Of a DNA stretch of 5,277 bases, positions 1 to 5,244 are shown in pieces. The notes beneath the pieces were generated by a model that saw only the letters and a program-made list of their open reading frames with translations, was not told the DNA's origin and did not search any database. The stretch's first letter is position 1; every line of letters begins with the position of its first letter. Position numbers and translations under genes: made by a program. Source of the stretch: Anaerolineaceae bacterium (lineage in GTDB: Bacteria; Chloroflexota; Anaerolineae; Anaerolineales; Anaerolineaceae); assembly GCA_021107195.1 (NCBI GenBank), contig JAIOTF010000143.1, positions 1 through 5,277 of the forward strand. Reading direction: 5' to 3'.

Positions 1-567
1 AATCTCGTCACCGGTCATTTGCAGTATGAGCGGCTGGGAGCAACCCTGGACGATGCGGCGGGGGAAGCGTTTGACAAAGTTGCGCGTTTGATAGGGTTAC
101 CATATCCTGGCGGTCCCTCAATTCAGGAAGTTGCTCAGGATGGCGATCCCGCAGCATTCAAATTTCCGCGCTCGTGGTTAAACGGTACCTGGAATTTCTC
201 TTTCAGCGGTTTGAAAACGGCTGTTCTGCGCACTGTTCAGGTGCTAAAGGAACAAAATAATGACCTGCCGGTAGCTGACCTGGCGGCCAGTTTTCAAGAG
301 GCTGTTGTCGAAGTTTTGTTGAAGAAGACAATGGCTGCAGCCCGACAGTACCAGGTGCGACAGATACTGGTGGCAGGAGGCGTTTCCGCCAACCAGGCAT
401 TGAGAGAAGCTTTTTCCAGACAGGATGAATTTTCTATTCATATCCCACCACTCAAGTATTGTACAGATAATGCGGCCATGGTAGCTGTTGCAGGGTATTA
501 TCGTTTTGTTCACGAACAACGGGATACGTTTGATTTTGATGTAATGCCAACCTGGCCGCTTTCATAG
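1..567 (+). CDS. tsaD: tRNA N6-adenosine threonylcarbamoyltransferase TsaD, C-terminal part (5' end outside window)
   Basis: The reading frame is open from base 1 and gives 188 residues before the TAG stop, so about the last half of a protein that is usually about 335-345 aa. Recognisable TsaD (Kae1/YgjD) blocks appear in order: LGATLDDAAGEAFDKVA, then YPGGPSI, then FSFSGLKTAVLR, then ILVAGGVSANQALR, then CTDNAAMVA near the C-terminus. In this family the ASKHA-type fold binds ATP and iron, and with TsaB, TsaE and TsaC/TsaC2 transfers the threonylcarbamoyl group to A37 of ANN-decoding tRNAs in the cytoplasm. The true start lies upstream; the TTG at base 19 is only an internal leucine codon. 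The gene is followed after 10 nt by the methyltransferase-like gene, probably in one transcript. Nothing looks damaged in the visible part. Confidence 0.97.
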   Translation, partial: NLVTGHLQYERLGATLDDAAGEAFDKVARLIGLPYPGGPSIQEVAQDGDPAAFKFPRSWLNGTWNFSFSGLKTAVLRTVQVLKEQNNDLPVADLAASFQEAVVEVLLKKTMAAARQYQVRQILVAGGVSANQALREAFSRQDEFSIHIPPLKYCTDNAAMVAVAGYYRFVHEQRDTFDFDVMPTWPLS

Positions 568-572
568 GAGGA
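566..572 (+). promoter_or_regulatory. Strong Shine-Dalgarno that fixes a TTG start
   Basis: AGGAGGA overlaps the tsaD stop codon (TAG, 565-567) and stands 5 nt before the TTG at 578. There is no in-frame ATG at this end of the gene, and the next conventional start lies well inside the protein. The site therefore supports TTG 578 and translational coupling with tsaD. Confidence 0.75.
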
Positions 573-577
573 ATCGT

Positions 578-1213
578 TTGCGATCCATTCGTCATTGGAC
601 ACCACGGTATATCAAAAACCGCATTCAAGAAAAATTTTACCGCCATACTCATCCGGAAGTTGCCTGGTTGACGCCAAGTGCCAACGAAATATTGGACAGA
701 TGTCTGCACAAGCAAGATCGCGGTGTAGAGTTTGGCTCCGGACGCAGCACACTTTGGTTTGCCCGGCGGGTGGCATTCCTGGACAGCGTGGAACACCAGT
801 CAGATTGGTATGATAACGTGAATCGTATGCTGGCTGAAGCGGGGCTGGAAAATGTTCGATATCATTTGCATTTGCGGGATTCGGATGACGATCCTGATCG
901 TTCAGGGTATGTGCGTGTAGCCGATAGTTTTGTGCAAGAAAGTCTGGATTTTGCACTGGTGGATGGCATTTACAGGGAGTTTTGTGCAAAGGCTGTGCTT
1001 GACACATTGAAGCCTGGCGGCATGTTGATCATCGACAATGTGAACCTGTATCTTCCTTGTGATTCTGTTGCGCCAAATTCGGTTCCGCGTGATGGAAAAC
1101 CCCTATCTCCTGTGTGGCAGGAAGTGTACGATGCTGTGCAGGATTGGCGCACGATTTGGACTACTAATGGTATCAGTGATACCGCGATTTTCATCAAACC
1201 TTGCGGGAAGTGA
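578..1213 (+). CDS. Class I SAM-dependent methyltransferase-like protein
   Basis: A 211-aa protein starting at TTG with a near-perfect Shine-Dalgarno 5 nt upstream. The Rossmann-type methyltransferase layout is visible: a glycine-rich motif I at residues 49-60 (GVEFGSGRSTLW), an acidic residue at the end of strand 2 (E72 in DSVEH), FALVDG at 125-130 for strand 4, and LKPGGMLIIDN at 144-154 for strand 5. The N-terminal ~45 residues are basic and aromatic-rich, with no signal peptide or membrane segment. By family it should bind SAM in the cytoplasm; the substrate cannot be told from the sequence. It sits 10 nt after tsaD, but no link to t6A modification is evident and co-transcription may be incidental. 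It could belong to a Methyltransf_24-like group; that assignment is from pattern only. Confidence 0.85.
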   Translation: MRSIRHWTPRYIKNRIQEKFYRHTHPEVAWLTPSANEILDRCLHKQDRGVEFGSGRSTLWFARRVAFLDSVEHQSDWYDNVNRMLAEAGLENVRYHLHLRDSDDDPDRSGYVRVADSFVQESLDFALVDGIYREFCAKAVLDTLKPGGMLIIDNVNLYLPCDSVAPNSVPRDGKPLSPVWQEVYDAVQDWRTIWTTNGISDTAIFIKPCGK

Positions 1214-1220
1214 TTTGCGC

Positions 1221-1252
1221 AGGTAACTTTTTTCGGGATTTGGGCATCTAAA
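1221..1252 (+). promoter_or_regulatory. Putative ECF-type promoter of the sigma/anti-sigma operon (autoregulatory)
   Basis: A -35-like block AGGTAAC (1221-1227) followed by a T-run, and a -10-like CATCTAAA (1245-1252). There are 17 nt between AAC and CATCTA. The AAC-plus-T-run and TCTAA features resemble known ECF promoters (such as TGCAAC/CGTC types). The same element with identical spacing recurs at 2253-2284 before the redox operon. A start 6-8 nt after the -10 would fall at about 1256-1258, on the sigma gene ATG. Confidence 0.72.
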
Positions 1253-1255
1253 TAA

Positions 1256-1867
1256 ATGAGCGAAATCCAAACCAACAAGGAAACATTTTCTATCGAAGCC
1301 TTGCAAGCAGGTGATCGGGCTGAATTTGCCCGGATGATGGATCATTTCTCTACGCCAATTTATCGTCTCGGATTAAAGATTCTGGGAAATGAACAGGATG
1401 CAGAAGATATTTTGCAGGAGACGTTCATCAAGGCATATCGTTCGATTGAAAATTTTGAAGGACGTTCTGCTCTTTCAACATGGCTCTATCGGATTGCAAC
1501 CAATGAAGCATTAATGCTCCTGCGTAAGCGAAAACCAGCCCTTGATTTAGTTCTGGAAGACGATGACGAAGGCGACATAGAACCACATGAGATTGTAGAT
1601 TGGTGTTGCTTGCCAGAGGAAGAAATGCTTTCTACAGAGTCGCGAATATTCCTCGAGAAAGCGGTGCAGGAATTGTCTCCCTCACTGCAGCTTGTTTTTT
1701 TGATGCGGGATGTGGAGCGATTGTCGATCAAGGAGACTGCGCAAATTCTGGAGATATCCGAGTCGGCAGTCAAGGTGAGTTTGATGCGAGCCAGGTTACG
1801 CCTGAGAGAAGAATTAAATCATTATTTTGGTGTGAAGTTGGACATAAGAAAGGTACGAAATGCATGA
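1256..1867 (+). CDS. ECF-type RNA polymerase sigma factor (sigma-70 family, RpoE/SigR-like)
   Basis: A 203-aa protein with the two-domain ECF layout and no region 3. Region 2 spans about residues 20-93 and contains LGNEQDAEDILQETFIKAY, then FEGRSALSTWLYRIATNEA and an RKRK end. An acidic linker (about 97-128, with EDDDEGD) includes adjacent cysteines C117-C118 just before PEEE. Region 4 (about 130-187) has LSPSLQLVFLMRDVERLSIK, then SESAVKVSLMRARLRLREEL, the helix-turn-helix that reads the -35. ATG 1256 is chosen because region 2 begins soon after it. No Shine-Dalgarno precedes it, and the predicted transcription start falls at the ATG, suggesting a leaderless mRNA. Its stop overlaps the next gene by 8 nt, the usual sigma/anti-sigma coupling. 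The repeat of its own promoter motif before the redox operon suggests that operon is its target. Confidence 0.95.
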   Translation: MSEIQTNKETFSIEALQAGDRAEFARMMDHFSTPIYRLGLKILGNEQDAEDILQETFIKAYRSIENFEGRSALSTWLYRIATNEALMLLRKRKPALDLVLEDDDEGDIEPHEIVDWCCLPEEEMLSTESRIFLEKAVQELSPSLQLVFLMRDVERLSIKETAQILEISESAVKVSLMRARLRLREELNHYFGVKLDIRKVRNA

Positions 1868-2117
1868 TAAATTTGTGTGCGATGAGCTTCTGAAGCATAT
1901 TTCCGAATATGTGGATGGCACCTTGCGGGAAGATCTCTGTGTGCAGCTTGAGGAGCATATTCATTCGTGTCATAATTGTGAGATTGTGCTCAACACATTG
2001 AAGAAGACGATTGATCTTTACCAGGGGACATCAGATATGGAAAGATCGTTGCCAGATGATGTGCGCAGCCGCCTCTTTGCCCGTTTAGATTTGGATGATT
2101 TTATTGAGAAATCTTGA
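1860..2117 (+). CDS. Soluble zinc-binding anti-sigma factor (ZAS family, RsrA-like)
   Basis: An 85-aa protein translated from ATG 1860, overlapping the sigma stop by 8 nt, with AGAAAGG at 1847-1853 (6 nt spacing) as Shine-Dalgarno. The N-terminal half matches the zinc-finger anti-sigma pattern: C7, then ISEYVDGTL, then EEHIHSCHNC, giving Hx3Cx2C with H33, C37 and C40. The C7-to-H33 spacing of 26 equals that of RsrA C11-H37 as I recall it, and C37/C40 correspond to RsrA C41/C44. An extra cysteine, C27, is present. There is no membrane segment, so it should act in the cytoplasm by binding the ECF sigma factor encoded just upstream. By analogy, oxidation would form a disulfide, expel zinc and release sigma. 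Redox sensing is inferred from ligand spacing and neighbours, not shown. Confidence 0.9.
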   Translation: MHDKFVCDELLKHISEYVDGTLREDLCVQLEEHIHSCHNCEIVLNTLKKTIDLYQGTSDMERSLPDDVRSRLFARLDLDDFIEKS

Positions 2118-2146
2118 TTGTCAGATTGCATTGAAGATTTATAGAA

Positions 2147-2177
2147 TTCCACGATAGCAGATGATGCCATCGTGGAA
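2147..2177 (+). other. Perfect 9-bp inverted repeat in the intergenic region (RNA hairpin or operator)
   Basis: TTCCACGAT (2147-2155) and ATCGTGGAA (2169-2177) are exact reverse complements. Inside the 13-nt loop, GCA and TGC can pair further across an A/C mismatch. It lies 30 nt after the anti-sigma stop. No T-run follows, so it does not meet the usual definition of an intrinsic terminator. It may stabilise the 3' end of the sigma/anti-sigma mRNA, act as a weak or U-tract-less terminator, or bind a protein. Confidence 0.55.
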
Positions 2178-2252
2178 CTGCTGTTAATGGGGTAAGTTTT
2201 GGTGGCTGGGCAAGGGGAATATGTATTAGAATGAAAGCAATATTGATAAATC

Positions 2253-2284
2253 AGGTAACTTTTTTTAGGGCAATCACATCTAAA
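2253..2284 (+). promoter_or_regulatory. Putative ECF-type promoter of the zinc-ribbon/PDO/OsmC operon
   Basis: AGGTAAC (2253-2259), a T-run, then CATCTAAA (2277-2284), again with exactly 17 nt between AAC and CATCTA as in the copy at 1221-1252. The stretch CAGGTAACTTTTTT is identical in both, while the spacer between the T-run and CATCTAAA has largely diverged, as expected for two sites held by one sigma factor. The start would be near 2288-2290, giving a leader of about 35 nt with a Shine-Dalgarno at 2312-2315. Confidence 0.72.
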
Positions 2285-2297
2285 GGATTGTAGCACT

Positions 2298-2303
2298 TAT
2301 AAT
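2298..2303 (+). promoter_or_regulatory. Possible housekeeping -10 hexamer upstream of the redox operon
   Basis: A perfect TATAAT lies 26 nt before the GTG start of the zinc-ribbon gene. No good TTGACA-like hexamer is found 16-18 nt upstream (the region overlaps the ECF -10) and there is no extended TGn. It may give basal expression independent of the ECF sigma factor or may be chance. Confidence 0.3.
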
Positions 2304-2323
2304 GGATTGCTGGAGAAAATCAA

Positions 2324-2524
2324 GTGAAACGCTTGCCGAATTTTTCACCCAATGAACTTGATCTTCACTTTGATGAGAAAATTGCATTCGAGGATCATCC
2401 AGCAGCAGGATACCGGGCGGGCCGCTTGTGCCCAAAATGTAAAAAAGCCGTACTGGATTATGATGGATTGCTGAATCTGGTGTGTCCAAATTGCGGGATC
2501 ATTCAGGGAGGCTGTTTTACTTGA
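2324..2524 (+). CDS. Small zinc-ribbon protein of unknown function
   Basis: A 66-aa protein starting at GTG 2324 with GGAG at 2312-2315 (8 nt spacing). The C-terminal half has two cysteine knuckles, CPKC (36-39) and CPNC (54-57), separated by 14 residues, the form of a single four-cysteine zinc ribbon. A fifth cysteine is at C64, two residues from the end (QGGCFT). The N-terminal ~30 residues (LPNFSPNELDLHFDEKIAF) are acidic with no recognised domain. There is no membrane segment. It is the first gene after the putative ECF promoter and is followed after 72 nt by the PDO gene, so it probably belongs to the redox operon. I do not recognise a characterised family; it could be a zinc-dependent thiol sensor, an adaptor or a rubredoxin/zinc-ribbon-like electron or metal carrier, but none of these is shown. 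Confidence 0.8.
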   Translation: MKRLPNFSPNELDLHFDEKIAFEDHPAAGYRAGRLCPKCKKAVLDYDGLLNLVCPNCGIIQGGCFT

Positions 2525-2584
2525 TAATGAGAGTACAGCCTATCCGTGAGACAGGCAAGAATAAATAAAACGAGATAGATATTC

Positions 2585-2590
2585 GGAGGA
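2585..2590 (+). promoter_or_regulatory. Strong Shine-Dalgarno of the PDO gene
   Basis: GGAGGA stands 6 nt before ATG 2597. It is the strongest ribosome binding site in the operon and suggests high translation of the oxidoreductase compared with the GTG-started zinc-ribbon gene. Confidence 0.75.
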
Positions 2591-2596
2591 AGAATA

Positions 2597-3262
2597 ATGG
2601 AAAAATTGCTGAATAATGAAATTGAGGAGCAAATCCGACAGGTTTTTCAGGAAATCAAGGATCCTGTGGTTGCTCTTTTCTTTGGAAGTAAAGCAGAAAA
2701 TTGCGATTACTGCAAAGATACACAGCAAATGCTGGAAGAGTTAACCGCTTTATCAGACAAGATCGAATTGCAGGTTTTCGATTTGGAAGAAAATGCTGCA
2801 ACGGCGGAAAAGTACCATGTAACTATGGCACCTGGTATCGCAATGACACGCAAGCAAGGAGACGAGCTTGTTGATTATGGCGTCCGCTTTGCAGGGATTC
2901 CTTCCGGTCATGAATTTACTTCACTTGTACGCAGTTTCCTGTTGGTTTCAAGTGGTGAATCCGGGTTAGCACCAGCTACACGGAAATTCCTGAAGACGGT
3001 CAAGAAACCGGTTAATTTGCAGGTCTTCATTACTCCCACTTGCCCATACTGCCCGCAGGCGGTTATTCTGGCCCATCAGCTTGCTGTTGAAAGTCCCTTT
3101 GTGGATGCGTTGATGGTGGAAGCAATGGAATTTCCGGAACTTTCCAATCGTTATGGGGTCGGTGGTGTGCCGCATACGACGATCAATTTTGATGCGGAAT
3201 CGGTTGTGGGCGCTGCGCCTGAGTCAATGCTGATTGCTAAGATCCAGCAGGCGTTAAACTAA
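2597..3262 (+). CDS. Protein disulfide oxidoreductase with two tandem thioredoxin folds (PDO / glutaredoxin-like)
   Basis: A 221-aa protein, the usual size for the PDO family. The first thioredoxin unit (about 1-118) carries C36-D-Y-C39 after VVALFFGS and a proline at P79 in TMAPG, in the cis-Pro position. The second unit (about 125-221) carries C149-P-Y-C152 after QVFITPT and a cis-Pro in GVGGVPHT (P192). Both redox motifs are intact; known archaeal PDOs likewise have a CxYC and a CPYC site. Such proteins reduce or shuffle disulfides in the cytoplasm, usually re-reduced by a thioredoxin-reductase-like flavoenzyme, which is not in this window. No signal peptide is present. It lies between the zinc-ribbon and OsmC genes (72 and 19 nt gaps). 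Downstream of the putative ECF promoter it could also reduce the anti-sigma factor and so shut the response off, as thioredoxin does for RsrA; that role is inference. Confidence 0.93.
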   Translation: MEKLLNNEIEEQIRQVFQEIKDPVVALFFGSKAENCDYCKDTQQMLEELTALSDKIELQVFDLEENAATAEKYHVTMAPGIAMTRKQGDELVDYGVRFAGIPSGHEFTSLVRSFLLVSSGESGLAPATRKFLKTVKKPVNLQVFITPTCPYCPQAVILAHQLAVESPFVDALMVEAMEFPELSNRYGVGGVPHTTINFDAESVVGAAPESMLIAKIQQALN

Positions 3263-3281
3263 TCGCAGGGAAGGTATAAAG

Positions 3282-3701
3282 ATGGACGCAAAAATTAAAT
3301 GGAATAGGAAGATGGCTTTCACGGGTACAGCCGACAGCGGTCATGATGTGCTAATGGATGCGTATTCCAACGTGGGCGGCGAGGATAATGGGCCGCGGCC
3401 CACCGAACTGGTGTTGATGGGGTTGGGTGGTTGTACAGCGATGGATGTGGTTTCTATCTTGGGGAAGATGAAGCAAGAAGTTACTGATTTTGAAATCAAA
3501 CTGCATGTAGACAAAGCAGATGCGCATCCGAAAGTGTTTACACATATCGTGCTGGAGTATATTCTCACTGGTCATCAACTGGACCGCGAGGCAGTTGATA
3601 AAGCAGTCATGCTTTCAAGTGAAAAATATTGTTCTGTTCAAGCAATGTTGCGCAAAACAGCGGAAATTGAAATAAAAATCACGATCAATGAAGCAGAGTG
3701 A
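3282..3701 (+). CDS. OsmC/Ohr-family peroxidase-like protein (YhfA-type)
   Basis: A 139-aa protein, normal length for the family, starting at ATG 3282 with GGGAAGG at 3268-3274 (7 nt spacing). Family landmarks are RPTELVLMGLGGCTAMDV at residues 39-56, with R39, E42 and the first cysteine C51, and SSEKYCSVQAML at 112-123 with the second cysteine C117. OsmC and Ohr proteins are homodimers that reduce organic hydroperoxides through such a cysteine pair, using a dithiol or lipoyl reductant. The YhfA-like subgroup, which this resembles more, has a less certain substrate. It is cytoplasmic, with no signal peptide. It is the last gene of the operon, 19 nt after the PDO gene and 36 nt before the terminator. 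The PDO could be its reductant, which is inferred from adjacency only. Confidence 0.93.
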   Translation: MDAKIKWNRKMAFTGTADSGHDVLMDAYSNVGGEDNGPRPTELVLMGLGGCTAMDVVSILGKMKQEVTDFEIKLHVDKADAHPKVFTHIVLEYILTGHQLDREAVDKAVMLSSEKYCSVQAMLRKTAEIEIKITINEAE

Positions 3702-3737
3702 TCTGAGGTTTGAGTCACGCAAGAACGAAGAAGAATG

Positions 3738-3770
3738 AGGCTGCCCCAAATTCAACAGGGCAGCCTTTTT
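3738..3770 (+). terminator. Rho-independent terminator after the redox operon
   Basis: GGCTGCCC (3739-3746) pairs exactly with GGGCAGCC (3758-3765), extended by A3738-T3766, around an 11-nt loop, and is followed by TTTTT. This is a strong intrinsic terminator for the plus strand, 36 nt after the osmC-like stop. On the minus strand the stem is followed by TCATTCTTCTT, only partly T-rich, so it may also weakly terminate the convergent membrane-protein gene. Confidence 0.92.
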
Positions 3771-3816
3771 GTATGGAAAGCAGGTAATCCAATAAAAGAT
3801 CGCGGTTTTTATCAAA

Positions 3817-5112
3817 TCAAGTGAAGTATCTAAAACCTGTCAAATAGAAAGTAAGCGCATAAGTGAGTTGAAAAGCTATAAACAAAAAATATAATATTGT
3901 TTTTTGCTTGTTGTATTTTTCAATTGCATGCAATATAACAAGCGTGAGGAGTGGGCAGAAAAATATCCATAACCGGCCCACTTCACCGCGGGTTTGTCCC
4001 AGAATATTCAGTCCAAGAAAAGCAATAAATGTAGACAGAATGAGTGTGTCTGCTTTGTCTTGAGACCTTTTTATCCATCGGATCATGCTGTGAACACCTT
4101 CCGAAATAAAGAAAAGGAAATTGAGCATTCCGATATAGATTGCAAACTCAAAATTGTTCAACGCAATTGTCTTAATCACTGTGAGAATGTCGCTGGCGAA
4201 ATTTTTGTAGGTGCGATGATTTTGAAAAGCAATTTGGTAACGGATGATTGGGTTGTAGCCAAATAATATGATCATAAGGAAGAAGCTGCCCCAAAATCCC
4301 GCGGCAATGAAAATAATCTCATTGAGTATGGTTTGCTTGATCAGACTGGGTTCACGAATCATTTTTAGCAGGTACCAGATGCCAATGACACCCAGTATTG
4401 GTAGTAAAGAGAAGGAAACGAAGAGACCAAAATATAAAACGATGCCTGCCAATGTTGCCATAAGCCGATTAGGGGGCTCCAGCAGGAGCAAAAGGATACA
4501 GTTGAACAGTAGGGGAAACAAGAATTGATCTGCGGCAAAGGGGAAGAAAAGTACATTTGGTAAAACGATAAAGAGAATACCTGCTTTATACGAATTTTGA
4601 AATTCGAATTTATTGCCAATGACGGTTATAAGGAAGATATTCAATCCAGCCAACAGGGGGAAAAGGATAGAACCAAGCCATGAAACTGCTTGGTCGCAGC
4701 TCGCTGCGGACTTGAAAATTAACTCCCCTGCCGATTGCATGAGTGAATAGAATGCAAAATAGCCGGGAGGTTTGGTGCCCAGCCAGAAGTCTCCAATAAG
4801 CAATTCATCATAACGAACAATGGTCTCAACAATGCCATGATTTTCGTGGCAGACGGAATAGACAACATGATTCTGTGGTTCATTCAGATAGTTTGTTGAG
4901 CGGGAAGCAATGATATTTCCTTCAGAATAAGGCAGGATGAACATGCCGGCAATAAATAATACAAAGGGAAGTATTTTCATCCAAGGAGGGGGCAGCTTTT
5001 TTGTGGATAAAAAAATCAAAAACACAATCCATACAATAAACCAGAGGGAGAGCAACTCATAATTTTCCAAGGAGAGTTGCAGTTTTTGATATTCCCAGGC
5101 GATGTTTTGCAT
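3817..5112 (-). CDS. Polytopic membrane protein, probable GT-C-type glycosyltransferase (PMT/ArnT-like)
   Basis: A 431-aa protein with about ten or more hydrophobic segments: roughly residues 20-37, 46-63, 145-168, 178-190, 195-213, 217-245, 265-285, 320-340, 357-375, 384-398 and 404-425. Between segments 2 and 3 is a long loop (about 64-118) with acidic residues D102, E103, D108 and the sequence FWLGTKPPGYFAFY. A KPP motif at the end of the first large extracytoplasmic loop is typical of GT-C enzymes that use lipid-phosphate sugars. QTRGEVGRLWIFFCP near 373-387 also recurs in such proteins. If correct, it would move a sugar from a polyprenyl carrier outside the membrane; the substrate is unknown. 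ATG 5112 is the only conventional start before an upstream in-frame stop, but no clear Shine-Dalgarno precedes it. It is convergent with the redox operon and more AT-rich than the genes at left, so it is probably an unrelated unit. Confidence 0.75.
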   Translation of the reverse strand: MQNIAWEYQKLQLSLENYELLSLWFIVWIVFLIFLSTKKLPPPWMKILPFVLFIAGMFILPYSEGNIIASRSTNYLNEPQNHVVYSVCHENHGIVETIVRYDELLIGDFWLGTKPPGYFAFYSLMQSAGELIFKSAASCDQAVSWLGSILFPLLAGLNIFLITVIGNKFEFQNSYKAGILFIVLPNVLFFPFAADQFLFPLLFNCILLLLLEPPNRLMATLAGIVLYFGLFVSFSLLPILGVIGIWYLLKMIREPSLIKQTILNEIIFIAAGFWGSFFLMIILFGYNPIIRYQIAFQNHRTYKNFASDILTVIKTIALNNFEFAIYIGMLNFLFFISEGVHSMIRWIKRSQDKADTLILSTFIAFLGLNILGQTRGEVGRLWIFFCPLLTLVILHAIEKYNKQKTILYFLFIAFQLTYALTFYLTGFRYFT

Positions 5113-5141
5113 AAGGAATCGTTGGTTAATATGAAAAATGT

Positions 5142-5170
5142 AATATAGTAACTCGATAGTTGTGATTTAA
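5142..5170 (-). promoter_or_regulatory. Candidate sigma-A-type promoter of the membrane-protein gene
   Basis: On the minus strand TTAAAT (5170-5165) stands 17 nt before TATATT (5147-5142). The -10 matches the consensus at 5 of 6 positions, the -35 only at 3 of 6. The start would be near 5135, about 22 nt before the ATG. The -35 lies inside the loop of the inverted repeat at 5159-5180. Confidence 0.4.
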
Positions 5171-5180
5171 GATACACAAC
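5159..5180. repeat. Inverted repeat GTTGTG-N10-CACAAC, possible operator
   Basis: GTTGTG (5159-5164) and CACAAC (5175-5180) are exact reverse complements around 10 nt, a centre-to-centre spacing of 16 bp that would suit a dimeric repressor on about one and a half helical turns. The spacer contains the candidate -35 of the minus-strand membrane-protein gene. A chance match cannot be excluded for 6-bp arms. Confidence 0.4.
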
Positions 5181-5244
5181 ATGAGAAAAATGCGGTAAAT
5201 TAAGCATATGCAACTTCCAATCATACAACCCGCCCCCATTATTA

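Noticed and set aside
203..1007. Minus-strand open frames across tsaD and the methyltransferase gene (203-400, 244-519, 452-796, 612-1007)
   Set aside because: They lie opposite clear coding sequence, their translations show no domain, and they lack ribosome binding sites.
1600..1893. Plus-strand 97-aa frame inside the sigma gene
   Set aside because: Out of frame with the conserved sigma region 4, no family signal; a shadow of the real gene.
2147..2177. Calling the 9-bp hairpin a standard intrinsic terminator
   Set aside because: The sequence after the stem (CTGCTGTTAATGG) has no T-run.
2534..2556. Short GCCT/AGGC inverted repeat between the zinc-ribbon and PDO genes
   Set aside because: Only about four continuous pairs and no T-run; too weak for a terminator or processing site.
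3994..4528. Two plus-strand frames (90 and 86 aa) opposite the membrane-protein gene
   Set aside because: Antisense to a continuous 431-aa frame with regular membrane segments; translations are low-complexity and basic with no recognisable domain.
4591..4606. Palindrome CGAATTTTGAAATTCG
   Set aside because: It lies inside the coding sequence of the membrane protein in AT-rich DNA and is probably chance.
4692..4710. GC-rich imperfect inverted repeat around GTCGCAGC/GCTGCGGAC
   Set aside because: Inside a coding region, with a bulge and no T-run; it encodes ordinary residues of the loop.
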